Assembly (NCBI GenBank): GCA_903870145.1
Contig: CAIQBO010000008.1
Location: forward strand, 1 to 55,480
DNA length: 55,480 bases
DNA from: an uncultured Burkholderiales bacterium
GTDB taxonomy: Bacteria > Pseudomonadota > Gammaproteobacteria > Burkholderiales > Burkholderiaceae_C
Direction: 5' to 3'
A program made the position numbers and the translations under genes. Shown here piece after piece: positions 6,977 through 16,711 of this stretch; position 1 is the first letter of the stretch, and each line of letters starts with the position of its first letter. The notes beneath the pieces are model-generated. The model had not been told where the DNA came from. It did no database searches and saw only the letters and a program-made list of their open reading frames with translations.

Positions 6977-9900
6977 ATGGCTACAGCTGATACAACCAAT
7001 CCCACTGTCACCGCCTTCAGCCCAGCAGATGAGGCCACCGGCGTAGCCGTTTCCAGCAACATTGTTTGGACCTTCAGCGAAGACATAGCGAAGGGCACAG
7101 GAACAATCGTCTTGAAGACAGCTGCCGGTACTGTGGTTGCCACATACGATGCAGCCTCCAGCACCAACTTGAGCATCTCGGGCAGCACGCTCACAATCAA
7201 TCCAACAGCGGACCTGAGCTACAGCACATCCTACAAAGTAGAGATGGCCGATGGCGCAATCAAAGACCTGGCCGGCAACAACTACGCGGGTACAACAAGT
7301 TACAACTTCACAACCGTTGCGGAAACACGTTATGGCGGCAGCAGTGACGACACTTTGGTGGGTAGCGTCTACGATGACGTTTTATTTGGTGGCGATGGAA
7401 ATGACAGCCTTGAAGGCGACATAGGCAACGACACTTTGAATGCCGGCAACGGCCTCGATACCTTGCGGGGCGGTGCGGGCGATGACGCACTCTCCTCTCG
7501 AACCACCAGCATGACTGCAGGCTCCAATGATGGCGCCAACGTGATGGATGGCGGCCTAGGCAATGACACCCTGGCAGGGGGCAATGGCAACGACACACTG
7601 CTTGGTGCCGAAGGCAACGACTCACTGACTGGCAGCGATGGCAACGACAGTATTGAGGGGGGAGCTGGCATCGACACTTTGTTTGGCGGCGCAGGCAATG
7701 ACAGCCTATCAGGTGGAGACGGCAACGATAAGTTGTATGACCAAACTTCAGGGACCGACACCTTGGTGGGCGGAGCTGGCGACGACTACTTGTCCACCTA
7801 CACCAGCACAGAGGGCGACAGCCTTGAAGGCGGCCAAGGCAATGACAGTCTGTATGGTGGTACTGGCAATGACACGATGGTGGGTGGTGATGGCAACGAT
7901 TCCCTGTCTGGCAGCGATGCTAACGACAGCGGCGACGGCGGCACCGGGGATGATACTTTGTCAGGGGGTGCTGGCAATGACTATCTATTAGGTGGTGATG
8001 GCAACGATAAGTTGTATGACCAAACTTCAGGCACCGACACCTTGGTGGGCGGAGCTGGCGACGACTACTTGTCCACCTACACCAGCACAGAAGGCGACAG
8101 CCTTGAGGGCAGCCTAGGCAATGACAGTCTGTTTGGCGGCACTGGCAACGACACACTGATGGGTGGCGATGGCAATGATTACCTGTCTGGCAGTGATGGC
8201 AGTAACAACCTGTATGGCGAAGAGGGAAACGACAGTGTTTACGGCGGTACTGGCGATGACAGCATCGAGGGTGGTCTTGGCAACGATGATCTCGAGGGTG
8301 ACCTTGGTAACGACACCATTGAGGGCGGCGCGGGCGATGACACCATCGATGGCGAACCAGGCAACGATTCTGTTTTAGGCGGAGATGGCAATGATTCTCT
8401 GGTTGGAGGCGAAGGCAACGACAGCCTGAATGGCGGTGCAGGACTTGACACCTTGTTTGGTGGAAGCGGCAACGACAGCCTTTCTGGTGGCGATGGCAAC
8501 GATAACTTGTACGACCAAACTGCAGGTGTTGATAGCTTGCTGGGCGGCGCCGGTGACGACTACTTGTCAACCTACACCAGCACCGGCGCAGACAGTCTGG
8601 ATGGCGGCCTAGGAAATGACAGCCTCATTGGTGGCACTGGCAACGACACGCTGAACGCTGGTGATGGCAACGATTACCTCTCGGGCAACGAAAACAACGA
8701 CAGCCTTGAGGCCGGCATCGGCAACGACACGCTGCATGGCGGCTTAGGCAATGACACTTTGGTCGGCGGCCTAGGCGACGACTCTCTGCTGGGTGGCGAG
8801 GGCGACGACACGTACTACATTGACAGCACCAAAGATTTTATCTACGAGTCTGGCGGCAATGACACTGCCTATGTGTCCACAAGTTTTGTCAAACTTCCCA
8901 GCAGCATCGAAACTGTTACCTACACCAACAATGCGCTGGCTTTGCCCTACTGGATCAGTGCATTGCTGCCTGATGACGCTGCCGGTTTGAATTATCAAAC
9001 CATGCTGGGTGATGCAAAAACATTCGCTTATATTTTTCCCGCAACACTGCCAAGCTACGACACAAGTTCAGATGATGCCAATGGCTACACAGCATTCACG
9101 GCTGCTCAACAAGCCAGAACATTGGTGGCACTTCAGTACATTTCATCTTTGCTTGACCTTCAGTTCATTCAAGCAACAGATGCCGCAGCAGTAAACACCT
9201 TTTCTTTTGCGAGCAACACGCAAACAAATTCATCAGGCTATGCACAAAACCCATTGGAAAGCTATGGCGGAAGCGATGTTTTCTTAGATATTGCTGACTA
9301 CAACACCACTTTGGCAGACGGGACATACGGCGCACTGACTCTGATCCATGAGGTTGGCCATGCACTTGGTCTCAAGCACCCCTTTCTTCATGAACAAGCA
9401 GGTGAGGGGGGCGTTGCAGAACCACCTTATTTAACTGGAACAGAAGAAAGCACAACCTGGACAGTGATGAGCTATGACGATACGTCCGCTCAATGGCATC
9501 TTCAATACAGCCCACTTGATATCGCAGCCCTGCAGTACCTGTATGGCCCAAGCAACACTTCAAGAACTGGCAACGACACCTACACCGTGTCTTCGTCAGC
9601 CACCAATTTAATTTGGGATGGTGCTGGTGTGGATGTGATCGATGCAGCCTCTGTTGGGCAAGCCGTCACGATTTATTTAACCCCTGGGTATTGGGGCTAC
9701 GTCGGCACAGCTCAAGCATCGACCATCACAAGCGCAGGTCAAGTGACGGTCAATTTCGGCACAACGATTGAGAATTTAATTGGGTCTGCTTTCAATGACC
9801 ATTTGTATGGAAACGAAGTTGCCAACAGCATTCAAGGGGGTTTGGGCAACGACACTTTGAGCGGTGGCGAGGGCATTGACACTGCGGTGTTCAGTCAATC

Positions 9901-12310
9901 CAAATCCAAGTACACATTGACTTCGACCGCTGCTGGGTGGGTGGTGGCTGGGCCGGATGGCAGCGACACTTTGACTGACATCGAATTCGCCCAGTTTGCT
10001 GACCAAACATGGGCGCTGAAGAATTCTTTGCCTAGCGGCAGCGTCAGTTTCAGCGGCAGCGTTTCACTTGGTTCGACCTTAACTGCTTCCAACACATTGG
10101 CCGATGCAGATGGCATTGCACAAAGTGGGGCGAGTGCAATCACTTATGCCTGGAGTGCCAATGGCACATTGATTCCCAGCGCAACGGGTGCAACTTTAAC
10201 TGTGACTGCGCCTCTTGTGGGGAAACTGATAACGGTTGCGGCCAGTTATGTGGATGCTGGGGGGACAACTGAAACAGTTTCAAGTGCAGCCTCTTATCTG
10301 AAAACCTCTTATGATTTGGCGCAGCCTAAGCTATGGTTTTCATCGCAATCCATACTCAGTGCATCTGGCACGGTCTACACCCAAGACAACCCACTGCTTG
10401 TGATCCAGACCGCGCAGGTGGATTTGAACAACGATGGCTTGGAGGACTTGTTCACCTACGACAGTTACCCACTGGACATTCCAACGCCCAATCCGCCCCC
10501 CAGTGTTTTCCTTAATACTGGAGATAGCCTCAAAAAAGCAGTTTGGACAGGTCCAACTCTGCGTGATCCACATGGAACCAAAATACTGGTTGGCGATTTC
10601 AATGGGGATAATTTACCCGACTTGTTTTCATTGGTCGCGGTGGACCCGGCCAACGGCGCCTTTCCTGACCTGAAGGATTTTAATAACCTTCTTTTTAATT
10701 CTGCGACGGGGTTCAACCAGGTCAAAGAGTTCGACGACAAGCTGGGCTTTTGGTACGCGGGGGCATCAGGCGACATCGATAATGACGGTGACCTCGATGT
10801 TGTGATGTTCAATTTCCATGTTGCAAGTAATGGCGTCAAGAACCAAATTCTTTGGAACGATGGCGCTGGAAATTTCACCTATGACAGCACTGGTATGGGT
10901 GACATTTCTATTGTCGACCAAGCGGAGTTTCGCGATGTGAATCGCGACGGATACTTGGATTTGGTCATTGATCACATTGACACACAATCGACTCGAACGC
11001 CCACCGTCAGTGTGATGTGGGGCAATGGTTTGGGTTACAGCTTGGCCAATGCGACCCAATTCAATCTCGGGAGTGACGCGTACCTGTGCAACATTTGTTT
11101 TGCAGATCTGAATGCAGACAATCTGGATGAAATTATCCTCTCAGGCGATAACGCAGCCGGTCAATACTGGATCAAGGTCTTCCGGTCTGATGACAATGCC
11201 GTCTCCTACTTGGACGCCACCTCGCAGTACATCGACCGGAGCAGCACATCGATCCGATTCGATCACATTCGAGTCACTGACATTGACGGCGACGGGTTGC
11301 TAGATATATTTTCTCCCGATAAGTCTGATGCCGTGCGTTGGGAGTGGAATGGCTTGAAGTTCATCAAGCAGAACACGCCAGCCAAGGGCACTGTCAATTG
11401 GAGTGGCAGCGTTGCACAGGGAGAGACATTAACGGCAACCAACGCCTTGACTGACCTTGATGGCCTGGGCACGATCAGCTACCAGTGGAGAGCCGGTGAT
11501 GCGAGCATCAGCGGCGCCACCAGCAGCACTTATGTGCTGACGCAAGCCGAGGTTGGCAAGCTCATCACAGTTGCTGCCAGCTTCACAGACGATCAAGGCA
11601 GCGTGGAAACGGTTTTGAGCGCCGCCAGTTCAGCAGTTGCCGGCCTGTCTGGCAATACCACTGCTATTCAAGCCTACATTTGGAAATCTCACACACTGCT
11701 CAATGGCGTGACTTTGACTGCTGGCACTTACAGTGGCACAAGTGACTCTTTAGGCGCCGCCAATTTCACTGCCGTGACCGAGACCAGTTTGAGCCTGACG
11801 GCCAGCCGCGCCATACCCGCAGCAGAGACCGCGGCCACAACAGCGGCCGTGAACCTGCAAGACGCCATTGCAATTTTGAAAATGATTGTGGGCTTGCCTG
11901 TGAACGGCACGAGCAATGGTGTGACAAACGCACTCTCACCTTACCAAGCCCTGGCAGCCGACTTCAACGCAGACGGCGAAGTAGGGCTGCAAGACGCTAT
12001 TGGCGTGCTCAAGTTGGTGGTGGGCTTGACTGCGCCCCAGCCAAGCTGGCATTTTCTCAATGAGCTCGATACCAGCGTTGCTGCCAAGGCCAACCTCAAG
12101 CCCGGCACAGCGCAGACCAGCATCACCGCCGACCTGAGTGGCACAAGCCCTGTACACGTGGGGTTAGTGGCCTACCTCAGCGGCGATGTGGACGGCAGCT
12201 ATGCGGGCGCAACCGGTGCATCGGACTTGGACATGACAGAGCCGAACTATTTTGTGACCCTGGTGGCCAACCACCCGGGCGTGCTCAGCGCAGCGCAGTT
12301 TGGCAACTAG
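6977..12310 (+). CDS. Large RTX serralysin-type metalloprotease with FG-GAP, Ig-like and dockerin-like modules
   Basis: A 1777-residue secreted multidomain protein with no Sec signal. In order: Big_5 Ig-like domain (1-115); RTX repeats (about 116-620); a serralysin/M10-type peptidase with zinc motif HEVGHALGLKH (791-801) and Met-turn VMSYDD (Met831); a second short RTX block (about 870-970); an Ig-like domain (about 1017-1105); six FG-GAP/VCBS-like calcium loops such as DFNGDNLPDLF and DIDNDGDLDVV (about 1115-1465); another Ig-like domain (about 1470-1555); the AYIWKSH module; a dockerin-like module (about 1624-1685); and the tail ending AAQFGN. Serralysins usually carry RTX only after the peptidase, so the long N-terminal RTX array is unusual. 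Likely a type I-secreted surface or extracellular protease. An FNR-type site lies upstream. Confidence 0.88.
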   Translation: MATADTTNPTVTAFSPADEATGVAVSSNIVWTFSEDIAKGTGTIVLKTAAGTVVATYDAASSTNLSISGSTLTINPTADLSYSTSYKVEMADGAIKDLAGNNYAGTTSYNFTTVAETRYGGSSDDTLVGSVYDDVLFGGDGNDSLEGDIGNDTLNAGNGLDTLRGGAGDDALSSRTTSMTAGSNDGANVMDGGLGNDTLAGGNGNDTLLGAEGNDSLTGSDGNDSIEGGAGIDTLFGGAGNDSLSGGDGNDKLYDQTSGTDTLVGGAGDDYLSTYTSTEGDSLEGGQGNDSLYGGTGNDTMVGGDGNDSLSGSDANDSGDGGTGDDTLSGGAGNDYLLGGDGNDKLYDQTSGTDTLVGGAGDDYLSTYTSTEGDSLEGSLGNDSLFGGTGNDTLMGGDGNDYLSGSDGSNNLYGEEGNDSVYGGTGDDSIEGGLGNDDLEGDLGNDTIEGGAGDDTIDGEPGNDSVLGGDGNDSLVGGEGNDSLNGGAGLDTLFGGSGNDSLSGGDGNDNLYDQTAGVDSLLGGAGDDYLSTYTSTGADSLDGGLGNDSLIGGTGNDTLNAGDGNDYLSGNENNDSLEAGIGNDTLHGGLGNDTLVGGLGDDSLLGGEGDDTYYIDSTKDFIYESGGNDTAYVSTSFVKLPSSIETVTYTNNALALPYWISALLPDDAAGLNYQTMLGDAKTFAYIFPATLPSYDTSSDDANGYTAFTAAQQARTLVALQYISSLLDLQFIQATDAAAVNTFSFASNTQTNSSGYAQNPLESYGGSDVFLDIADYNTTLADGTYGALTLIHEVGHALGLKHPFLHEQAGEGGVAEPPYLTGTEESTTWTVMSYDDTSAQWHLQYSPLDIAALQYLYGPSNTSRTGNDTYTVSSSATNLIWDGAGVDVIDAASVGQAVTIYLTPGYWGYVGTAQASTITSAGQVTVNFGTTIENLIGSAFNDHLYGNEVANSIQGGLGNDTLSGGEGIDTAVFSQSKSKYTLTSTAAGWVVAGPDGSDTLTDIEFAQFADQTWALKNSLPSGSVSFSGSVSLGSTLTASNTLADADGIAQSGASAITYAWSANGTLIPSATGATLTVTAPLVGKLITVAASYVDAGGTTETVSSAASYLKTSYDLAQPKLWFSSQSILSASGTVYTQDNPLLVIQTAQVDLNNDGLEDLFTYDSYPLDIPTPNPPPSVFLNTGDSLKKAVWTGPTLRDPHGTKILVGDFNGDNLPDLFSLVAVDPANGAFPDLKDFNNLLFNSATGFNQVKEFDDKLGFWYAGASGDIDNDGDLDVVMFNFHVASNGVKNQILWNDGAGNFTYDSTGMGDISIVDQAEFRDVNRDGYLDLVIDHIDTQSTRTPTVSVMWGNGLGYSLANATQFNLGSDAYLCNICFADLNADNLDEIILSGDNAAGQYWIKVFRSDDNAVSYLDATSQYIDRSSTSIRFDHIRVTDIDGDGLLDIFSPDKSDAVRWEWNGLKFIKQNTPAKGTVNWSGSVAQGETLTATNALTDLDGLGTISYQWRAGDASISGATSSTYVLTQAEVGKLITVAASFTDDQGSVETVLSAASSAVAGLSGNTTAIQAYIWKSHTLLNGVTLTAGTYSGTSDSLGAANFTAVTETSLSLTASRAIPAAETAATTAAVNLQDAIAILKMIVGLPVNGTSNGVTNALSPYQALAADFNADGEVGLQDAIGVLKLVVGLTAPQPSWHFLNELDTSVAAKANLKPGTAQTSITADLSGTSPVHVGLVAYLSGDVDGSYAGATGASDLDMTEPNYFVTLVANHPGVLSAAQFGN
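7721..8156 (+). repeat. Near-identical 279-base tandem period inside the RTX array
   Basis: A block beginning GGCAACGATAAGTTGTATGA at 7721 recurs at 8000 with only a few substitutions over about 155 bases. The period is 279 bases (93 codons, in frame). A more diverged copy begins at about 8495 and another at 942 in the broken RTX gene. In protein, the unit reads DKLYDQTSGTDTLVGGAGDD and onward. This indicates recent internal duplication. Confidence 0.75.
11669..12310 (+). repeat. Long direct repeat, copy 2 (AYIWKSH-dockerin-tail block)
   Basis: The 3' end of the metalloprotease gene, gap-free against 6161-6802. Recombination between the copies would remove about 5.5 kb and leave one fused tail gene. 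Confidence 0.8.
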
Positions 12311-12372
12311 TGCAGCCGATAGGGCTTGGCATGTGATGTGGGTTTCATTTCAAAATTTCAGCCAAGGAAGTC

Positions 12373-13566
12373 ATGATGGTTAGCAAACTGCTCAGAACAT
12401 GGTGCACGCTGACCTTCATCTCAATCATGGTGGGGTGTGGGGGTGGCGGCGTAGAAAGTGGCAATCCAAACATCGTCAATGCGGACGCAGCAGTGGCCGA
12501 TTGCAAACTGCCCACCACGGGCACGGGCCGCGGCGTTTACTTGGGCTTTCCGCGCCGGCCCAATGGGCTTAAGACCACCGGCACGGTGAATGTGAACGTG
12601 GCGATGGTTGATTTTCCAGATGCAGTGGCCACGATGACGCCGCAGGCCGCATTCAACTTGATTTCTCCAGGCGCGGTGGACTTCTTCACTGCAGCCACCT
12701 ATGGTCAGATGAAACTGGTGCTAACACCCACCTTGCGTTGGGACCGGATGAGCCAAGACTCTACGGCCTACAACATGACGCGCAGCACCATCTCATTTGC
12801 AAGCCAAAAAGCTTATGCCACTGAGGCGCTGACATTGGCGGCGCGCACTTTGGATTTTTCCAGCACCGATGCATTTTTGGTTCTGACCAACCCTGATGCT
12901 TCCGTGATCGATCTTGGCCCGACCTTCACTGCCAATCCAGGTGCTGGCATCACCATCAATGGCCGCACCTTGGAAAATGGTGTGACCTCGGGCGCTGACC
13001 TCAAATACTGGGGTGCTTATTGGCTCAATCATGAAATGGGGCATGCTGCGGGCTTGGTCGATCTGATTGATTTCAACCCCGGCACATTGCACCGTGATCA
13101 CTGGACTGGCACCTTCAGCATCATGACTGAAATCAACGCATTGGCGCCCATGTATTTCGCATGGGAAGCATGGCAAAGTGGGTGGATCACGGATGCGCAG
13201 ATCACTTGTGCACCCATCGGAAAAACGGTGGTGACGCTCACACCGATTGAAGATGTGGGGGGCATGAAAGCCGTGGTCATTCCCACCGGAAAATACTCAG
13301 CGGTTGTGGTGGAGAGCAGGCGTGCCAAGGGGCTTGACAGCAAACTGCCGCGAGGCGGCCCCTTGGTGTACTTTGTGAACACCGATGTGGGCACCCAGAA
13401 CCCCAATGGGTCGGGTGGAATCAAGGTTCTTCCACTCGACGACACCGATGACACCAAGGTCAATAAGCTGCTCAATGTGGGCCAAAGCGTCACGTATCAG
13501 GGCGTGACTGTGACGCTGCAGGAACTCATCAGCGGCAACGATGTGATCAGCGTAACGCGGCCGTAG
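12373..13566 (+). CDS. M6-type zinc metalloprotease lipoprotein
   Basis: A 397-residue lipoprotein: basic start, hydrophobic segment, and lipobox MVGC (Cys22) followed by a glycine linker. The catalytic region has HEMGHAAGLVD at 220-230 (His220, Glu221, His224, with Asp230 as a candidate third ligand) and a Met-turn-like FSIMTEIN (Met251). This arrangement and the N-terminal VAMVDFPD segment fit immune-inhibitor-A/M6-like peptidases. Residues about 270-397 form a beta-rich C-terminal part. AAGGAAG before the ATG supports the start; a second ATG follows immediately. It would be anchored in the outer or inner membrane facing the periplasm or surface. It lies between the RTX protease and the YHYH lipoprotein, all on the same strand, in a probable surface-protein island. 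Substrate unknown. Confidence 0.8.
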   Translation: MMVSKLLRTWCTLTFISIMVGCGGGGVESGNPNIVNADAAVADCKLPTTGTGRGVYLGFPRRPNGLKTTGTVNVNVAMVDFPDAVATMTPQAAFNLISPGAVDFFTAATYGQMKLVLTPTLRWDRMSQDSTAYNMTRSTISFASQKAYATEALTLAARTLDFSSTDAFLVLTNPDASVIDLGPTFTANPGAGITINGRTLENGVTSGADLKYWGAYWLNHEMGHAAGLVDLIDFNPGTLHRDHWTGTFSIMTEINALAPMYFAWEAWQSGWITDAQITCAPIGKTVVTLTPIEDVGGMKAVVIPTGKYSAVVVESRRAKGLDSKLPRGGPLVYFVNTDVGTQNPNGSGGIKVLPLDDTDDTKVNKLLNVGQSVTYQGVTVTLQELISGNDVISVTRP

Positions 13567-13633
13567 CCACTTTGCCTGTAAACTCCTGCAACTTTGCACT
13601 CGTGCCAATCCATCTTCAAACTAAGGCGTCACC

Positions 13634-16600
13634 ATGAATCGATCGGTGTTACATCGCTGGCTGCTACTGACTGTGCTTGTATTTTTGGTCTCTTGCGGCG
13701 GCGGCGGTGATCAAAATACAGTTGCAACGAACTCATCGCAGCCAGGATTTGAGCAGCAGGTGCAGTTTCCTCCTTCAGCCTCAGAGTCTGCAGCCGCGAG
13801 CACAACTTCCGCACTTGCGAGCCAGGCCGTCAATCTGCAAGATGCGATCGCCATTCTCAAAATGATTGTGGGCCTGGAGGTCAACAGTTCAGGGCAAGCT
13901 GTTACTGCGTATCAGGCGTATGCGGCTGACGTGGATGGCAACGGCAAAGTTGAGTTGACCGATGCGATCGCTGTGCTCAAGCGAGTTGTTGGCCTTGAAA
14001 CACAATCAGCCAATTGGCTGTTTTTCAACCAGTCAGGGGGCTCTGCCCCGGTCGTCAGCGACAAACTCAATCCAGGTTTGGCACCCGATTTGACGGCCTA
14101 TGTGACAACTTCCGCAGCCACTTCCAATGTGGGCTTGGTGGCTGTGCTGCGCGGCGATGTGGTGGGCAGTCAGTTCAGCTACGAATGGTCGCTGACTTCC
14201 AAGCCTGCCAACAGCAGTGCTGCATTGACGGGTGGCACGGCAGCCACGCCCGCCTTCACGGCAGATGTGGTCGGCTCTTATGTGGCCGCGGTCAAAATCT
14301 CGGATGGCAGTTCGAACACATCGTCGACAACGCTCACCCTGACAGCTGCGGAGCTCATATTGCCTGGTGCACCCACCATCGGCGCAGCCACGCCGGGTGA
14401 TGCCACTGCGAGCATTGCCTTCACGCCAGGCGTGACAGGCGGGAAAACAGTGACGTACACCGCCAGTTGCACCGCAACCGGAGGCACCACTGGCTCCGGC
14501 TCAAGCACGGCCAGTCCAGTTGCGGTGACTGGTTTGACCAACGGCCTGACTTACAACTGCACGATCACGCCTTCCAGTTCGGTTGGCACGGGCACCGCTT
14601 CAAGCGCCGTGTCGGTCTTGCCGGTTGTTGCTGTGCCTACTGCGCCCACCATTGGCGCAGCAACGGCCGGTAGCACCACGGCCAGCATCAGCTTCACTGC
14701 GGCCAGCACCGGCTCCACCGCCACCAGTTTCAGTGCTACCTGCACTCCCACCAATGGCAGTGCTGTGACTGGCGCCGGCAGCGCAAGCCCCATCTCCATG
14801 ACAGGCCTGACCAACGGCACAAGTTACTCCTGCGCTGTCAAAGCGGTCAACGCTGGGGGGCAGAGTGCAGCATCCTTGGCGGTGACGGTGACACCCGTAG
14901 CAGCCACTGTGGCAGTGACGTATTCAGCCCCCGCCAATTTCCAAACTGCTGTGCAGCGCAGCTATACCGCGGGCACGCTTGTCTCTGTCAGTGCTTTCAC
15001 AAACCGCTCGCGCTACATGATCTCTGACTCGGCCAGCGCCAGCAGCACTTCAAACTACCTCAATATTGGCTCGACCTACAGCGCCACAACGGGTTATGCC
15101 GTCGAATCAGCCACCATCCCTTCGCAGGCCACCTACAACAGCTACCTGTCAAAACTGGTGCATGTGGTCACCGACGCCTCAGGCTATTTCCGATTGGATT
15201 CGCATTTGCATCCGAACAATTCCATTGATTTTGACGCCACTGATTCCAACAAACTCAAGTTCCGAAATAATTTTGGCAAGGCCTCGTCGCTCTATGGCTA
15301 TGTGACGTTTTCTTATGACGCCACAACCAAATTATTGCAAGCCAAAAAGCGTTACAAATACAGCTACACCTCTGGCACGGCCACCAATGGCAATACGACC
15401 TACACCCCTTCTTGGACGGAAGATACAGCCTTCAGCAGCAGCGCCCAAAATTACTATGTGAACTACACGGGTGGTGTTTATAAATTAGTGGCTGCAGCAA
15501 GCTCTGCCACGCCTCTTTATTTATTCAACTCACCGATCGATTTGGGCATTCCAAGTTTCATGAATCCCAATGCGGTCGCTTTTGTGACCAATAGCCCAGC
15601 ACCCTTCCTGTCAAAAGTCACCACAAGTTCTGTGGAGGGAACAAGCGGCAGCATCTATTCGCAGCTCAGCTCCACCTACCTCAATCAGGTTGCAACGGCA
15701 GGCAGCGACGCCACCACCAAGCTCTACGCCGATGCTTATCTGGCAACCATCAAGACAGCGGTGGAAGCTGCCGGTGGCAAGCTGCGCTACTCGCCCGAGG
15801 TGTATACAGCCTACAGGGACGCCGCATTGGCAACCAAGCTCGTGAGCGACTCCATCTCTGATGGTGCACCTGGGCAAAATTTGGTGCCCTACGTTTACTT
15901 CACCAATGAGAAAGATACGGCCGGTGCTTACCATCCGTTCATGATCGTTGTGACTTACGGCAATCAAGCCTCACCCAACGGGCTCGTCGACATTCCTCAC
16001 CCGCCCGGTGACGGTTCGGGCGAATATCCCGCATCGAAGGTCACGCGATTTTCAAATCTTGAAAATTACACCACGATGATTCCGATGAAAGATTACGGAC
16101 TGGTCACCTCCGTGTTGGACAACGCTTCCGTGATTACAAAAAATCTCTGGACGGAGCGCACCCTCAGCACTCTAGAGGCCAATGTGTATACCTATGCAGA
16201 CAGTGCGGACAACGGATTGCTGATTGACGGCTCGGTAATTTTCCCGACCTATAACAACGCGCTGGTGCCATCCCATCTTCAGGGTGAATTATCGGCCAGC
16301 GGTTGCCATGTGGGTCAAGGCGGGGGCGGCCCACACTGCCACAGTGATGGCTATCAATCGGGGTTTGGTCTTTCGCTTTACAACGACAGCGATTACACGA
16401 ATAAAACGCACCCACCATTGCTAGGGTTTGGCTACGATGGCATTGCGCTCTTTGGCATTTACAGAAGCCCAACCGACAGCGCCATGCTGGGCGCGAGCAC
16501 GACCCTCGATGCTTTTGGCGCACACAACCATGACAGCATTGGATACCACTACCATGCGCACACCGTGAGCAATTACAAGGCGGAACTGCTGAGCTACACC

Positions 16601-16711
16601 ACGACGCTGCATGTTTTGATGAAGGGTGCTTACATTGGGAAGGTGACAAGCGTTCCGTATTTTAGGCAAAATTCATCATTCAAAGACAATAAATACCTTG
16701 GCGGTAGGTAG
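13634..16711 (+). CDS. YHYH-domain lipoprotein with dockerin-like module and fibronectin-type repeats
   Basis: A 1025-residue lipoprotein (lipobox LVSC, Cys21, then glycines). Residues about 65-120 are a dockerin-like module (VNLQDAIAILKMIVGLEVN, then ADVDGNGKVELTDA). This is followed by a diverged copy of the tail module (NWLFFNQ ... VGLVAVLRGDVVGSQ). Residues about 180-240 look Ig/PKD-like. Two fibronectin III-like repeats (about 240-430) each begin with AP-T-I-G-A-A-T. The C-terminal part carries a YHYH domain: GGPHCHSDGYQSG (about 897-910) and GYHYHAH (970-976), histidine clusters likely to bind metal. Unlike the RTX paralogues it has a Sec lipoprotein signal and places the shared module near the N-terminus. 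The next two genes follow directly. Confidence 0.85.
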   Translation: MNRSVLHRWLLLTVLVFLVSCGGGGDQNTVATNSSQPGFEQQVQFPPSASESAAASTTSALASQAVNLQDAIAILKMIVGLEVNSSGQAVTAYQAYAADVDGNGKVELTDAIAVLKRVVGLETQSANWLFFNQSGGSAPVVSDKLNPGLAPDLTAYVTTSAATSNVGLVAVLRGDVVGSQFSYEWSLTSKPANSSAALTGGTAATPAFTADVVGSYVAAVKISDGSSNTSSTTLTLTAAELILPGAPTIGAATPGDATASIAFTPGVTGGKTVTYTASCTATGGTTGSGSSTASPVAVTGLTNGLTYNCTITPSSSVGTGTASSAVSVLPVVAVPTAPTIGAATAGSTTASISFTAASTGSTATSFSATCTPTNGSAVTGAGSASPISMTGLTNGTSYSCAVKAVNAGGQSAASLAVTVTPVAATVAVTYSAPANFQTAVQRSYTAGTLVSVSAFTNRSRYMISDSASASSTSNYLNIGSTYSATTGYAVESATIPSQATYNSYLSKLVHVVTDASGYFRLDSHLHPNNSIDFDATDSNKLKFRNNFGKASSLYGYVTFSYDATTKLLQAKKRYKYSYTSGTATNGNTTYTPSWTEDTAFSSSAQNYYVNYTGGVYKLVAAASSATPLYLFNSPIDLGIPSFMNPNAVAFVTNSPAPFLSKVTTSSVEGTSGSIYSQLSSTYLNQVATAGSDATTKLYADAYLATIKTAVEAAGGKLRYSPEVYTAYRDAALATKLVSDSISDGAPGQNLVPYVYFTNEKDTAGAYHPFMIVVTYGNQASPNGLVDIPHPPGDGSGEYPASKVTRFSNLENYTTMIPMKDYGLVTSVLDNASVITKNLWTERTLSTLEANVYTYADSADNGLLIDGSVIFPTYNNALVPSHLQGELSASGCHVGQGGGGPHCHSDGYQSGFGLSLYNDSDYTNKTHPPLLGFGYDGIALFGIYRSPTDSAMLGASTTLDAFGAHNHDSIGYHYHAHTVSNYKAELLSYTTTLHVLMKGAYIGKVTSVPYFRQNSSFKDNKYLGGR

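Noticed and set aside
7400..8800. Regular repeats that could suggest a CRISPR array
   Set aside because: Repeats are in frame, code for RTX nonapeptides and lack constant repeat/unique spacer structure.
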